Shown: positions 54,439-63,290 of the stretch, piece after piece | How the letters are laid out: each line of letters opens with the position of its first letter | How positions within the stretch are numbered: position 1 is the first letter of the stretch | Source of the DNA: Microvirga lupini | GTDB taxonomy: Bacteria; Pseudomonadota; Alphaproteobacteria; Rhizobiales; Beijerinckiaceae | Direction of reading: 5' to 3' | NCBI GenBank assembly: GCA_000517005.1 | Contig: KI912090.1 | Span: forward strand, 9,273 to 73,272 | DNA length: 64,000 nt | The notes under the pieces: model-generated | The model's input: only the letters and a program-made list of their open reading frames with translations | Database searches by the model: none | What the model was told of the DNA's origin: nothing | Made by a program: the position numbers and the translations under genes

Positions 54439-56658
54439 GTGACGGATATTCGTAAGCAGCTGCTGGCAGCCTTCGAGGCGGAGCATCGGGAGCATCTTCA
54501 GGCGATCCGATCCGCGCTCGACCATGCGGGCGGAGGCGAGATCGACCTGACGGATGTCTTTCGCCGGGCGCACAGTCTCAAGGGAGCCGCCCGCGCCGTC
54601 GACCTACCGGCTGTGGAGGAGGTTGCGCACCAGCTCGAAGCGCTCTTCTCCCAGGTGCTCGACGGGCAACAAACCCTGGACGCTTCCACCATCGCGACGG
54701 TGCGCCAAAATCTCGACCTCATCGAGGATCTTGTTGCGAATGTCCTGAAGCCGCCGGAGCTGCAGACGCCTCCGGCACCGATGTCAAAGTCCGTACCGCT
54801 CGAACCGGAACCAACGGCTCCAAAGACGGATGCGCCTGCACCCGCCGATACCGGCACAGGATCCTATCTCCGCGTTTCCGCAGAGCAGATGGAGGAACTG
54901 TCCGATTCCATGCATCAGCTCCTGGCGGAGCTACAGGCCGATGAGGGAATCGACGACACGCTGCGGCAGATCGAGCTGGACGTTCGGGGCTTGAGAAGAA
55001 GCTGGGATCAGCTTCATGCGCAGATCAACGCCTTGAACTCCTCAACGCAGCAAAGCCCCAGCGGGACCAATTCCCGCAACAGCCCATCCTTTGCCCCGCG
55101 CCTGCGCGATTTCGATCAGGGCCTGAAAGCCCTGTTTCGCAGGCTGTCCGCCCTGTCCCGGGGCAGAAGGCAATCCAGCTGGTCCATCGAGCAGGCGGCG
55201 CGTCAGGTCCGCGACAACATCGACCGCGTGTCCCTTGTCTCAGCGGAGACGGTTTTCGGCGGCTTCGGCCATATGGTGCGTGAGATCGCCCGCAAGGCGG
55301 GACGCGACGTGCATGTGCGCAGCATCGGTCTCGATATTCAGGTCGACCGGCAGGTGCTTCAGGCCCTCAAGGATCCCGTGATGCATCTGCTGCGAAACGC
55401 GGTGAGCCACGGGACCGAGCCGCCGGAGGAACGCGCCACCAAGGGCAAGCCGGAACGTGCCGAAGTGACCCTCGAACTCGCCTCCCGCGGCGGGCGTCTG
55501 GTCATCAGCATTCGCGACGACGGACGCGGCCCCAATCTCGCGCGCATCGAGCAGGTCGCCGTCGAACGTGGGCTGCTGCAGCCGCGGGATCCAGGCCATC
55601 CGCCACCGATGATGGACCAGCTGCTGTCCCTCGTCTTCACGCCCGGCTTCTCGACGGCGGGCGAGGTCGACCGGTTGTCCGGCCGGGGCATGGGCCTTTC
55701 CGTCGTCGCGGAGGCCGTCCGCAAGCTGCAGGGTTCGGTTCTGCTACGGCCACGTTTCCCCTACGGGACAGAGGTTCTACTGAATGTGCCCTTCACGGCG
55801 GCGCGCCAGCCGCTGCTCCTGCTGGAAGCCGAGGAGCGGATGTTCGGCCTGCCCTCCCATGCGGTGGAGCGCCTCCTGCGGCTGCCTGCCAAGACGCTGG
55901 AAACTGTGGAAGGCCGTCCCACAGCACGGATCGAGATCGGGGGACAGGACGTTATCGTTCCAGTCGTCGCCCTCGCAGCCCTGACAGGATCCCCGAATGC
56001 CCCCCTTCCCACCGAGGCAGGACACGTGAAGGCCGTGCTTGTCCGTCACGGCTCCCGGACCTGCGCACTCGCTGTCAATGCATTCCATGATGTCCGCACA
56101 ATGCTGGTCAGCGATATCCAGGCCATCGGTCTGGGCGAGTTGGTCTCGGGCACCATCCTCCTGGAAAACGAGCTGCCGGCCCTCGTGCTGAGCCCGGACA
56201 AGCTGGTCGAGCACTGGGTCAGGAACGAGGGCAAGCTCGCGGCCGGGGGGCTGGGGCTCACCCGATGGGCTCCCGACGAGGAACGCCGGGCAAGGACCAT
56301 CCTCGTGGTCGATGATTCCATCACCACCCGGACCCTCGAGAAGAGTATCCTGGAAGCACAAGGCTACGAGATCCTCCTCAGCGTCGACGGCATCGACGCC
56401 CTTCACGTGCTGCGCTCAGGCGAGGCCATCGTCGATCTCGTCATAGCCGATGTGGAAATGCCGCGCATGGACGGCTTCGGCCTGCTGCAGGCGATCAAGA
56501 ACGATCCGCGGCTGTCCACCCTACCGGTGATCCTCATGACCTCGCGTGCCGACCCGGAGGATGTGCGCAAGGGTCTCGATCTGGGCGCGAGCGCCTATAT
56601 TACAAAGCAGAAGTTCGATCAGCGCGAGCTCCTGGCGACGATCGGACAGGTGTTATGA
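54439..56658 (+). CDS. cheA: CheA-REC hybrid histidine kinase (WspE type)
   Basis: A 739-residue hybrid kinase. The HPt domain carries the phosphorylated His in FRRAHSLKGAARAVDLP. The ATPase domain shows HLLRNAVSHGTEPPEERATK, DDGRGPNLARI and SGRGMGLSVVAEAVRKLQG. A CheW-like coupling domain follows, and a C-terminal receiver (about 620-739) has ILVVDDSITTRTLEKSILE, with the acceptor Asp in VIADVEMPRMDG and the conserved Lys in YITKQKF. A fused receiver is characteristic of WspE. The start is GTG. Its targets would be CheB and a response regulator, which is not encoded as a separate gene here. Confidence 0.94.
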   Translation: MTDIRKQLLAAFEAEHREHLQAIRSALDHAGGGEIDLTDVFRRAHSLKGAARAVDLPAVEEVAHQLEALFSQVLDGQQTLDASTIATVRQNLDLIEDLVANVLKPPELQTPPAPMSKSVPLEPEPTAPKTDAPAPADTGTGSYLRVSAEQMEELSDSMHQLLAELQADEGIDDTLRQIELDVRGLRRSWDQLHAQINALNSSTQQSPSGTNSRNSPSFAPRLRDFDQGLKALFRRLSALSRGRRQSSWSIEQAARQVRDNIDRVSLVSAETVFGGFGHMVREIARKAGRDVHVRSIGLDIQVDRQVLQALKDPVMHLLRNAVSHGTEPPEERATKGKPERAEVTLELASRGGRLVISIRDDGRGPNLARIEQVAVERGLLQPRDPGHPPPMMDQLLSLVFTPGFSTAGEVDRLSGRGMGLSVVAEAVRKLQGSVLLRPRFPYGTEVLLNVPFTAARQPLLLLEAEERMFGLPSHAVERLLRLPAKTLETVEGRPTARIEIGGQDVIVPVVALAALTGSPNAPLPTEAGHVKAVLVRHGSRTCALAVNAFHDVRTMLVSDIQAIGLGELVSGTILLENELPALVLSPDKLVEHWVRNEGKLAAGGLGLTRWAPDEERRARTILVVDDSITTRTLEKSILEAQGYEILLSVDGIDALHVLRSGEAIVDLVIADVEMPRMDGFGLLQAIKNDPRLSTLPVILMTSRADPEDVRKGLDLGASAYITKQKFDQRELLATIGQVL

Positions 56659-56668
56659 GTTTCCGGCG

Positions 56669-57745
56669 ATGAGTATGGCGTCTCAGTCACGGGTCCGTGT
56701 GATGGTCGTCGAGGATTCCCTCGTCGTCCGTCAGCTGCTCGTCCATATCATCGCCAGTGATCCGCGCCTCGTGGTTGCGGCCGCCGTCAGCTCGGCGGAG
56801 GAGGCGCTCCAGGAAATCGGCCGGGTGCAGCCGGACGTCGTGTCCATGGATATCCGCCTTCCGGGAATGGATGGGTTGGAGGCGACGCGCCGGATCATGT
56901 CGGAGCACCCGACGCCTATCGTCGTCATCGCCGACAGCATCGAGGATTCCTCGCTCAAGATCTCCATGAATGCGCTCCGGGCCGGGGCGCTCACGGTGGT
57001 GGAAAAGCCGGTCGGCCTCTCGAGCGCCAATTATGCAGGGATTGCCAGCACCATCTGCACCCAGCTCTATATCATGAGCCAGGTTCCGGTGGTCCGGCAG
57101 CGCTCTTTCGCGCCCTGGCGCGAGAAGAGCGCAACGGCGGCTCCTAAGCCCAATCCGGATTGGAGCGCGACGCGCCCGAGCATCATGGGAATTGCCGCCT
57201 CCACCGGCGGACCGCCGGCCCTGGCCAAAGTCCTGGGCGCCCTCCCGGAGGACTTTCCGCTGCCGATCCTCCTCGTCCAGCACATGGGGGCGCCGTTCAT
57301 GGAGGGGTTCGCCTCCTGGCTGAACGGGCTGATACCTCTGAAGGTCCGCTTGGTGCAGGATCAGGAGATCCCGGCTGCCGGTCATGTCTATGTCGCTCCC
57401 GGCGACCGGCACCTGCTCCTTTCCCCTGCGGGCACCTTGAAGGTGAGCAGCGAGCCTCCCTTGGGCAACCAACGGCCTTCCGCCACCATGCTCTTCCAGT
57501 CGATGGCGCGATCGGCAGGCCGAAGGGGGCTCGGTGTCATCCTCACCGGCATGGGCGAGGACGGGGCACAGGGACTCGTCGAGTTGCGCCAGGCAGGGGG
57601 CTATGGACTGGCCGAGGATGAAAGCACCGCCGTCGTCTATGGCATGCCCGCCGCGGCATCCCGCATGGGCGGAGTCAATATCAGCCTGCCCCTCGACTTG
57701 ATCGCATCCCGGATCCTGAGGCTGGTGCGGGGAGAAGGCGAATGA
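56669..57745 (+). CDS. cheB: CheB methylesterase (WspF type)
   Basis: A 358-residue protein-glutamate methylesterase. The receiver domain (RVRVMVVEDSLVVRQLL; acceptor Asp in VVSMDIRLPGMDG) is joined to the esterase domain with the catalytic Ser in GIAASTGGPPALAKVL, His in LVQHMGAPFMEGFASW and Asp in TGMGEDGAQGLVELRQ. It removes methyl groups from the chemoreceptor when phosphorylated. The ATG at 56669 lies 11 bp after the cheA stop codon; the longer frame upstream is inside cheA. The stop overlaps the next gene as ATGA. Confidence 0.94.
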   Translation: MSMASQSRVRVMVVEDSLVVRQLLVHIIASDPRLVVAAAVSSAEEALQEIGRVQPDVVSMDIRLPGMDGLEATRRIMSEHPTPIVVIADSIEDSSLKISMNALRAGALTVVEKPVGLSSANYAGIASTICTQLYIMSQVPVVRQRSFAPWREKSATAAPKPNPDWSATRPSIMGIAASTGGPPALAKVLGALPEDFPLPILLVQHMGAPFMEGFASWLNGLIPLKVRLVQDQEIPAAGHVYVAPGDRHLLLSPAGTLKVSSEPPLGNQRPSATMLFQSMARSAGRRGLGVILTGMGEDGAQGLVELRQAGGYGLAEDESTAVVYGMPAAASRMGGVNISLPLDLIASRILRLVRGEGE

Positions 57746-59466
57746 GTGCCGGTTCCGTTGCGCAGACCGCCGAGATTCTCCTGGTCGAGGATTCGGAGAC
57801 CCAGGCGCTGCAGTTGCGCCACATGCTGGAGACGAACGGATTCAGCGTCTCCTGGCGCGCCACGGCGGAAGCTGCCCTCGACAGCCTGAACGAAAAGCTG
57901 CCCGATCTCGTCATCGCCGATTACCACCTGCCCGGCATGAACGGGGACGAGCTGACCCGACAGATGCGCCTCAACGTGCGGACGCGGGCGCTTCCCGTGA
58001 TCATGCTCACGGAAGCGCGGGAACGCGCCGTCGAGCGCCAAGGCCTGGAAAGCGGCGCGGATGCCTATATCTCCAAATCCGCCGAGCAGGAATTGATCGT
58101 CCTACGGATCAAGGCGCTGCTACGCCGGCGCTCGTCTCCCAGCGGCGATCCCAAAGAAGCGCGGCAATCCCCGAGCTTCGGCACCTTCCGCCGGGCCTGC
58201 CTCCTGATCGTGGACGACAGCCCGACACGCCGCGCCTATCTCCAGAACATGCTGGCCCATGAAGGCTATGCGGTGACGTCCGCCTCGGAATCGGCCGAGG
58301 CTCTCCGGCTGGTCCGCTCGCCGGACGCGACCTGGGACTGCATTCTGGTCAACCTGCTCAGCCCGGGCTTCGACGGCATCGAACTGTGCCGCCAGCTGAA
58401 CCTCTACCGCGGCCTCGCACCTCTGCCGGGCACGGATGCCCCAAGCTTTGCCATCGTCGGTCTCGGCAATGAAGAGGGTGGCGATATGCTTGCGCGTGCC
58501 TTTGCCGCGGGCGTGGACGATATCGTTCCCTCCACGGTCGAAGCCGATGTGATGCGCGTGCGCATTCGCGCGCTCGTCCGGCGCAAGCTCATGCAGGACG
58601 AGAACTGGCGCATCGAGGCGGAGCTGCGCGAGCGGGAGCTGGCCCTGGCCAAGGCTCGGGCGGAGGCCGCCTCCGCGGAGGCTCTTGCCAATGCCAACCG
58701 CGAGCTGGAAGAAGCCAACCATCTCCTCAAAGGCACACAGGCGCAGCTCGTCCAGGCCGCCAAGATGGCGTCCCTCGGTGAATTGGTGGCGGGCATCGCC
58801 CATGAGATCAACAATCCCCTTGCCTTTATCCAGGCACACCAAGGGACCGTGGAGAAATTGCTTACCGAGATCGCCGCGAAGCTCCCGCCGGAGGCAGGCC
58901 TTGAAAGGCAGGTGCAGAAATCGCGCGATCGCGTCGCTGCGATGAAGCTCGGCCTCGCCCGGATCCAGGAACTGGTCCTCAATCTGAGACGATTTTCCCG
59001 CCTGGACGAGGGAGACTTCCAGACCGTCAATGTGCCGGAATCGATCGAGACCGTTCTGGCCCTCCTGGGGCATAAGCTCGGCACGCGAATCGATGTGCGC
59101 CGCCGCTACAACGCCGTGCCCGATCTCTATTGCTCGCCAGCCCTTTTGAACCAGGTTGTCATGAACATCGTCGGCAATGCCGCCGATGCGATCAAAGGCA
59201 CCGGCGGCATAGACATTGAAACTGAGAGCAACGAGACAACCTATACCATCAAGATCAGCGATACAGGTCCGGGTATTCCAGGGGAATTGCGGGAGCGCAT
59301 CTTCGAACCCTTCTTCACCACCAAACCCGTCGGGTCTGGAACTGGACTCGGCCTAGCCATCGCTTATAGCGTCGTTCAGGCCCATAAAGGATCGATCGCG
59401 GTGGATTCGGGTCCCCCTGGGGGCGCCAGCTTCACCATCACGATCCCGAGGCATATTGTTTCATGA
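57742..59466 (+). CDS. Hybrid histidine kinase: two receivers plus kinase
   Basis: A 574-residue soluble sensor kinase. Receiver 1 (about 10-130) keeps its acceptor Asp ([13 protein letters not shown]). Receiver 2 (about 150-275; [19 protein letters not shown]) reads [13 protein letters not shown], so the acceptor Asp is replaced by Asn. A coiled coil leads to the HisKA box ([20 protein letters not shown]) and ATPase motifs ([50 protein letters not shown]). No membrane segment or PAS domain is seen. Receiver 1 is well placed to take phosphate from CheA and control this kinase. Translationally coupled to cheB and to the next kinase by 4-bp overlaps. Confidence 0.92.
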   Translation: MSAGSVAQTAEILLVEDSETQALQLRHMLETNGFSVSWRATAEAALDSLNEKLPDLVIADYHLPGMNGDELTRQMRLNVRTRALPVIMLTEARERAVERQGLESGADAYISKSAEQELIVLRIKALLRRRSSPSGDPKEARQSPSFGTFRRACLLIVDDSPTRRAYLQNMLAHEGYAVTSASESAEALRLVRSPDATWDCILVNLLSPGFDGIELCRQLNLYRGLAPLPGTDAPSFAIVGLGNEEGGDMLARAFAAGVDDIVPSTVEADVMRVRIRALVRRKLMQDENWRIEAELRERELALAKARAEAASAEALANANRELEEANHLLKGTQAQLVQAAKMASLGELVAGIAHEINNPLAFIQAHQGTVEKLLTEIAAKLPPEAGLERQVQKSRDRVAAMKLGLARIQELVLNLRRFSRLDEGDFQTVNVPESIETVLALLGHKLGTRIDVRRRYNAVPDLYCSPALLNQVVMNIVGNAADAIKGTGGIDIETESNETTYTIKISDTGPGIPGELRERIFEPFFTTKPVGSGTGLGLAIAYSVVQAHKGSIAVDSGPPGGASFTITIPRHIVS

Positions 59467-61379
59467 CCTTGTCGAGCGAGATGACTTCAACCAATGGTAC
59501 GATCCTGGTCGTCGATGACGAACCGGACATCCTGATCGCGCTCGAGGATCTGTTCGAGAACGACTACCGGGTCCTGACGGCCTCGTCCCCGGTCCAGGCG
59601 CTCGACATCATCCGGCAGGAGCCGGACATCGCCATCATCATCTCGGACCAGCGCATGCCCGAGATGCAGGGCGACGAGTTCCTGGCCAAGGCCCGCCATG
59701 AAACCGATGCCGATGCGATCCTTCTCACCGGCTACGCGGATCTCAAGGCGGTGATCGGAGCGGTCAACAAGGGCCGCATCATGGCCTACGTTCCCAAGCC
59801 CTGGGATCCGGCCGCCCTCTCCAACATGGTGGCCGCAGCTTATCAGCGGCGCATGCTGGCCCGGAAGCTCGACACGGAACGCGCGCTTCTGCGCGGGCTG
59901 ATGGAAAGCACGGGCGATCTGATCTCGTTCAAGGATCTGGACGGCCGTTTCGTCCGCCTGAACGCCAGCAAGGCGCGAAGCCTCGGTTGCAGCTCAGAAG
60001 ACTGCCTGGGCCGCAAGGAAAGGGATTTCATCTCGCCGGAACGGGCCAGGATGATCGAGGAGGCGGAGCGCCGGGCCATCGTGGCGCGGGCCCCCAATGA
60101 AGTGATCGAGGAACGGACCTCGCCCGATGGCGCGACCCAGTGGTTCCTCATCAACCACATCCCGATCATCGACGAGGCGGGAGCCGTCACGAACCTTGCC
60201 ACCATCGAGCGCGACATCACCGAGCGCAAGCTGATGGAGATGCGCCTGCGGCAGGCGGACAAGATGCAGGCCCTCGGGACCCTTGCCGGCGGCGTCGCTC
60301 ACGACTTCAACAACCTGCTGATGGCCGTCCTCGGCAGTCTCGACCTCGCCTCGCGCCGGGCGCCCGACGATCCCCGCCTGACACGGCTTTTACAGAACGC
60401 CACCTATGCGGCCGAACGCGGCGCCTCCCTGACCCAGCGGCTCCTGAGCTTCAGCCGCCAGCGCGACCTGCGGCTGCAGGCCGTGGACGTGAATCAGGTC
60501 ATCACCAGCATGAACGACCTGCTGACACGCACGCTTGGCGGCGTCATCCGGATCGAGCGGCATCTTCATGACGGCTTGTGGGCCGCCATGGTCGACCCGG
60601 ATCAGCTCGAACTCGCAATCCTCAACCTGTGCATCAATGCCCGTGATGCCATGGCCGAAAACGGGATTCTGACCCTCTCGACCCGCAATGAGACGGTCAG
60701 AGAAGGGCGAATTACCGATCTGAGCGGTGGCGAGTATGTGGTGATCTCCGTCACGGATACGGGCAGCGGCATTCCACCCGAGGTCCTAGCCAGGGTCCTT
60801 GAGCCCTTCTTCACCACCAAGGAGGTGGGCAAGGGAACGGGCCTCGGATTGCCTATGGTTTATGGTCTGGCCCAGCAATCCGGCGGTACCGTCACGATCC
60901 AGAGCACGGTCGGATCAGGGACGACGGTGGAACTCTATCTGTCCCGCGCCGCCACGGAGCGGGAGGATGGACCGCAGGAGGAGCAGGCGATTGCACCGAA
61001 CGCGCCCAAAGTGCGGATTCTGCTCGTCGACGACGATGCGGAAGTGAGAACTGTGACGGCTGCCTATCTCACCGAGATGGGACATCGGGTCGTGGAGGCT
61101 GCAGACGGATCCTCAGCCCTCGATATCCTGAAGACCGACGACCAACTCGATCTCCTCATTGCCGATTTTGCCATGCCCGGCATGACCGGAACCGATTTGG
61201 CCGACAAGGCCAGAGAGATCCGGTCCGATCTCGGCATTCTGCTCGTGACCGGATATGCCGATCCGAAGCGGCTTCCGGACGGTTACCTAATGCTCCACAA
61301 GCCCTTCAGCCGCACCGACCTGGCCGCGAAGGTCACCCAGGCGGCCCGTCGGGAGCAGGAGCGAAGCTCATCCGACTGA
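59463..61379 (+). CDS. Hybrid histidine kinase: REC-PAS-kinase-REC
   Basis: A 638-residue soluble hybrid kinase. The N-terminal receiver (ILVVDDEPDILIALEDL; acceptor in IIISDQRMPEMQGDEFL) is of the type often joined to RpfG-like output. A PAS domain (about 145-260; GDLISFKDLDGRFVRLNASK) follows, then HisKA (LAGGVAHDFNNLLMAVLGSL), the ATPase (LNLCINARDAMAENG, DTGSGIPPEVLARVLEPFF) and a second receiver at the C-terminus (RILLVDDDAEVRTVTAA; acceptor in LLIADFAMPGMTG). It closes the Wsp-like operon. The phosphate may leave through an unlinked HPt or regulator. Confidence 0.93.
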   Translation: MTLSSEMTSTNGTILVVDDEPDILIALEDLFENDYRVLTASSPVQALDIIRQEPDIAIIISDQRMPEMQGDEFLAKARHETDADAILLTGYADLKAVIGAVNKGRIMAYVPKPWDPAALSNMVAAAYQRRMLARKLDTERALLRGLMESTGDLISFKDLDGRFVRLNASKARSLGCSSEDCLGRKERDFISPERARMIEEAERRAIVARAPNEVIEERTSPDGATQWFLINHIPIIDEAGAVTNLATIERDITERKLMEMRLRQADKMQALGTLAGGVAHDFNNLLMAVLGSLDLASRRAPDDPRLTRLLQNATYAAERGASLTQRLLSFSRQRDLRLQAVDVNQVITSMNDLLTRTLGGVIRIERHLHDGLWAAMVDPDQLELAILNLCINARDAMAENGILTLSTRNETVREGRITDLSGGEYVVISVTDTGSGIPPEVLARVLEPFFTTKEVGKGTGLGLPMVYGLAQQSGGTVTIQSTVGSGTTVELYLSRAATEREDGPQEEQAIAPNAPKVRILLVDDDAEVRTVTAAYLTEMGHRVVEAADGSSALDILKTDDQLDLLIADFAMPGMTGTDLADKAREIRSDLGILLVTGYADPKRLPDGYLMLHKPFSRTDLAAKVTQAARREQERSSSD

Positions 61380-61545
61380 CAGGCCTCCCGGGCTGCCAAT
61401 TGGTGGACAAGGGGTTTTTGGGCGATTTTGGACGGAAAGTGCCCGGAATCGCGGAAAATTGACCCCTGGCCTGCCGATTCTGGCCGCCGCAGAGGCAGAA
61501 AATGGTAAATTTCCTTTAAAAATTATCCATTGTTGCATGGACAGA

Positions 61546-61575
61546 TTGACATTATCGGGGCTTCGCACCTTAACT
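61546..61575 (+). promoter_or_regulatory. Possible promoter of the peptide transporter operon
   Basis: A consensus TTGACA at 61546-61551 with a weak TTAACT at 61570-61575 (18-bp spacer) lies 47-76 bp before the substrate-binding protein gene, after an AT-rich stretch. The -10 is poor, so this is tentative. Confidence 0.3.
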
Positions 61576-61621
61576 CCGTCACAGAACGGCCACGAGTAGA
61601 GCCGTCTCAGAGGACTAGGTA

Positions 61622-63226
61622 ATGAAAAAATCAGCCCTTTTCGCAGCCATCTGCGTTCCGGCCTTCCTGGCCGCCGCTCCGCTGGCCGCCAAAACTCTCG
61701 TCTATTGCTCCGAGGGCAGCCCGGAGAACTTCTATCCCGGCGTCAACACCACCGGCACGTCCTTCGACGTGACGGAGCACATTTACGACAACATCGTCGA
61801 TTTCGAGCGTGGCGGCACCACGGTCGTTCCCGGCCTCGCCGAGAAGTGGGACATTTCGGCTGACGGCACCGTCTACACCTTCCACATCCGCAAGGGCGTG
61901 AAGTTCCACAACACCAACAAGAATTTCAAGCCGACCCGCGATCTGAACGCCGACGACATCATCTTCATGATCGAGCGTCAGTGGAAGGAAGATCACCCGT
62001 ACTTCAAGGTGACGAGCCCGAACCATTCCTACTTCACCGACATGGGCATGCCCAAGCTGCTGAAGTCCGTGGAGAAGGTTGACGATTACACCGTCCGCAT
62101 CACCCTCAACCAGCCTGAGGCTCCCTTCCTTGCCAACCTCGCCATGCAATGGGCCGGCGTTCAGTCGAAGGAATATGCCGATGCCATGCTGAAGGCCGGC
62201 ACGCCGGAGAAGATCGACCAAGATCCGGTCGGCTCAGGCCCGTTCTATCTCGTGAATTATCAGAAGGACGCTATCGTCCGCTTCAAGGCCTTCCCGCAGT
62301 ACTGGGGCGGCAAGGCCAAGATCGATGACCTCGTGTTCTCGATCACCCCGGATGCCTCCGTGCGCTGGGCCAAGCTCCAGAAGGGCGAATGCCACGTCAT
62401 GCCGTATCCGAACCCGGCTGACCTCGAGGCCATGAAGAAGGACCCGAACGTCACGGTCATGGAGCAGCCTGGCCTGAACATCGGCTATCTCGCCTACCAG
62501 ACCACGAAGAAGCCCTTCGACGACGTGCGCGTCCGCAAGGCCTTCAACATGGCCATGAACAAGAAGGCGATCGTCGACGCCGTGTTCCTCGGCTCGGGCG
62601 TGCCTGCCACGAACCCGATCCCGCCCTCCATGTGGTCGTACAACAAGTCCGTCAAGGACGACGAGTACAACCCTGAAGCGGCCAAGAAGCTCCTGGCCGA
62701 GGCCGGCTACCCGAATGGCCTCGAGACCGACCTCTGGGCCATGCCGGTTCAGCGCCCCTACAACCCGAATGCACGCCGCATCGCCGAGCTCATGCAGGCC
62801 GACCTCGCCAAAATCGGCGTGAAGGCTGAGATCAAGAGCTTCGAGTGGGGCGAATACCGCAAGCGGGCCCAGGCCGGCGAGCACCAGATGGCTCAGCTCG
62901 GCTGGACGGGCGACAACGGCGATCCGGACAACTTCCTTCACACCCTGCTCGGCTGCGCCTCGGCGCAGAGTGCTTCGGGCTCGAACATCGCCAAGTGGTG
63001 CTACAAGCCCTTCGACGATCTCGTGACGAAGGCGAAGGTTGTGACCAACCAAGCCGAGCGTACGAAGCTCTACGAGCAGGCCCAGGTGCTCTTCAAGGAA
63101 CAGGCTCCGTGGTTCACGGTGGCTCACGCCGTGCAGCTGAAGCCGGTCCGCAAGGAAGTCGTGGATTTCAAGCTCTCGCCGTTCGGCCGCCACTCCTTCT
63201 ACGGCGTCGACATCAAGGGCAAGTAA
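61622..63226 (+). CDS. Dipeptide-type ABC transporter substrate-binding protein (DppA-like)
   Basis: A 534-residue periplasmic receptor of the family-5 peptide/nickel group. The signal peptide ends near APLAAK-T. TLVYCSEGSPENFYPGVNTT at the mature start, GTVYTFHIRKGVKFHNT and MPVQRPYNPNARRIAELM are the DppA patterns; NGDPDNFLHTLLGCASAQS near 440 is close to the dipeptide-binding group. Dipeptides or heme are plausible ligands. GAGGACTAGGT lies before the ATG. A strong hairpin with a T tract separates it from the permease gene. Confidence 0.93.
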   Translation: MKKSALFAAICVPAFLAAAPLAAKTLVYCSEGSPENFYPGVNTTGTSFDVTEHIYDNIVDFERGGTTVVPGLAEKWDISADGTVYTFHIRKGVKFHNTNKNFKPTRDLNADDIIFMIERQWKEDHPYFKVTSPNHSYFTDMGMPKLLKSVEKVDDYTVRITLNQPEAPFLANLAMQWAGVQSKEYADAMLKAGTPEKIDQDPVGSGPFYLVNYQKDAIVRFKAFPQYWGGKAKIDDLVFSITPDASVRWAKLQKGECHVMPYPNPADLEAMKKDPNVTVMEQPGLNIGYLAYQTTKKPFDDVRVRKAFNMAMNKKAIVDAVFLGSGVPATNPIPPSMWSYNKSVKDDEYNPEAAKKLLAEAGYPNGLETDLWAMPVQRPYNPNARRIAELMQADLAKIGVKAEIKSFEWGEYRKRAQAGEHQMAQLGWTGDNGDPDNFLHTLLGCASAQSASGSNIAKWCYKPFDDLVTKAKVVTNQAERTKLYEQAQVLFKEQAPWFTVAHAVQLKPVRKEVVDFKLSPFGRHSFYGVDIKGK

Positions 63227-63245
63227 GCTAATCCCTTCAACCTAC

Positions 63246-63279
63246 GGCGGAGCGGCTTTTTGAGCCGCTCCGCCTTTTT
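63246..63279 (+). terminator. Intercistronic terminator/attenuator
   Basis: GGCGGAGCGGCT (63246-63257), loop TTTTG, AGCCGCTCCGCC (63263-63274), then TTTTT. This 12-bp perfect stem with a T run lies between the receptor and permease genes and probably stops most transcripts after the receptor, so that it is made in excess. Confidence 0.88.
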
Positions 63280-63290
63280 ACGTTCAGACG

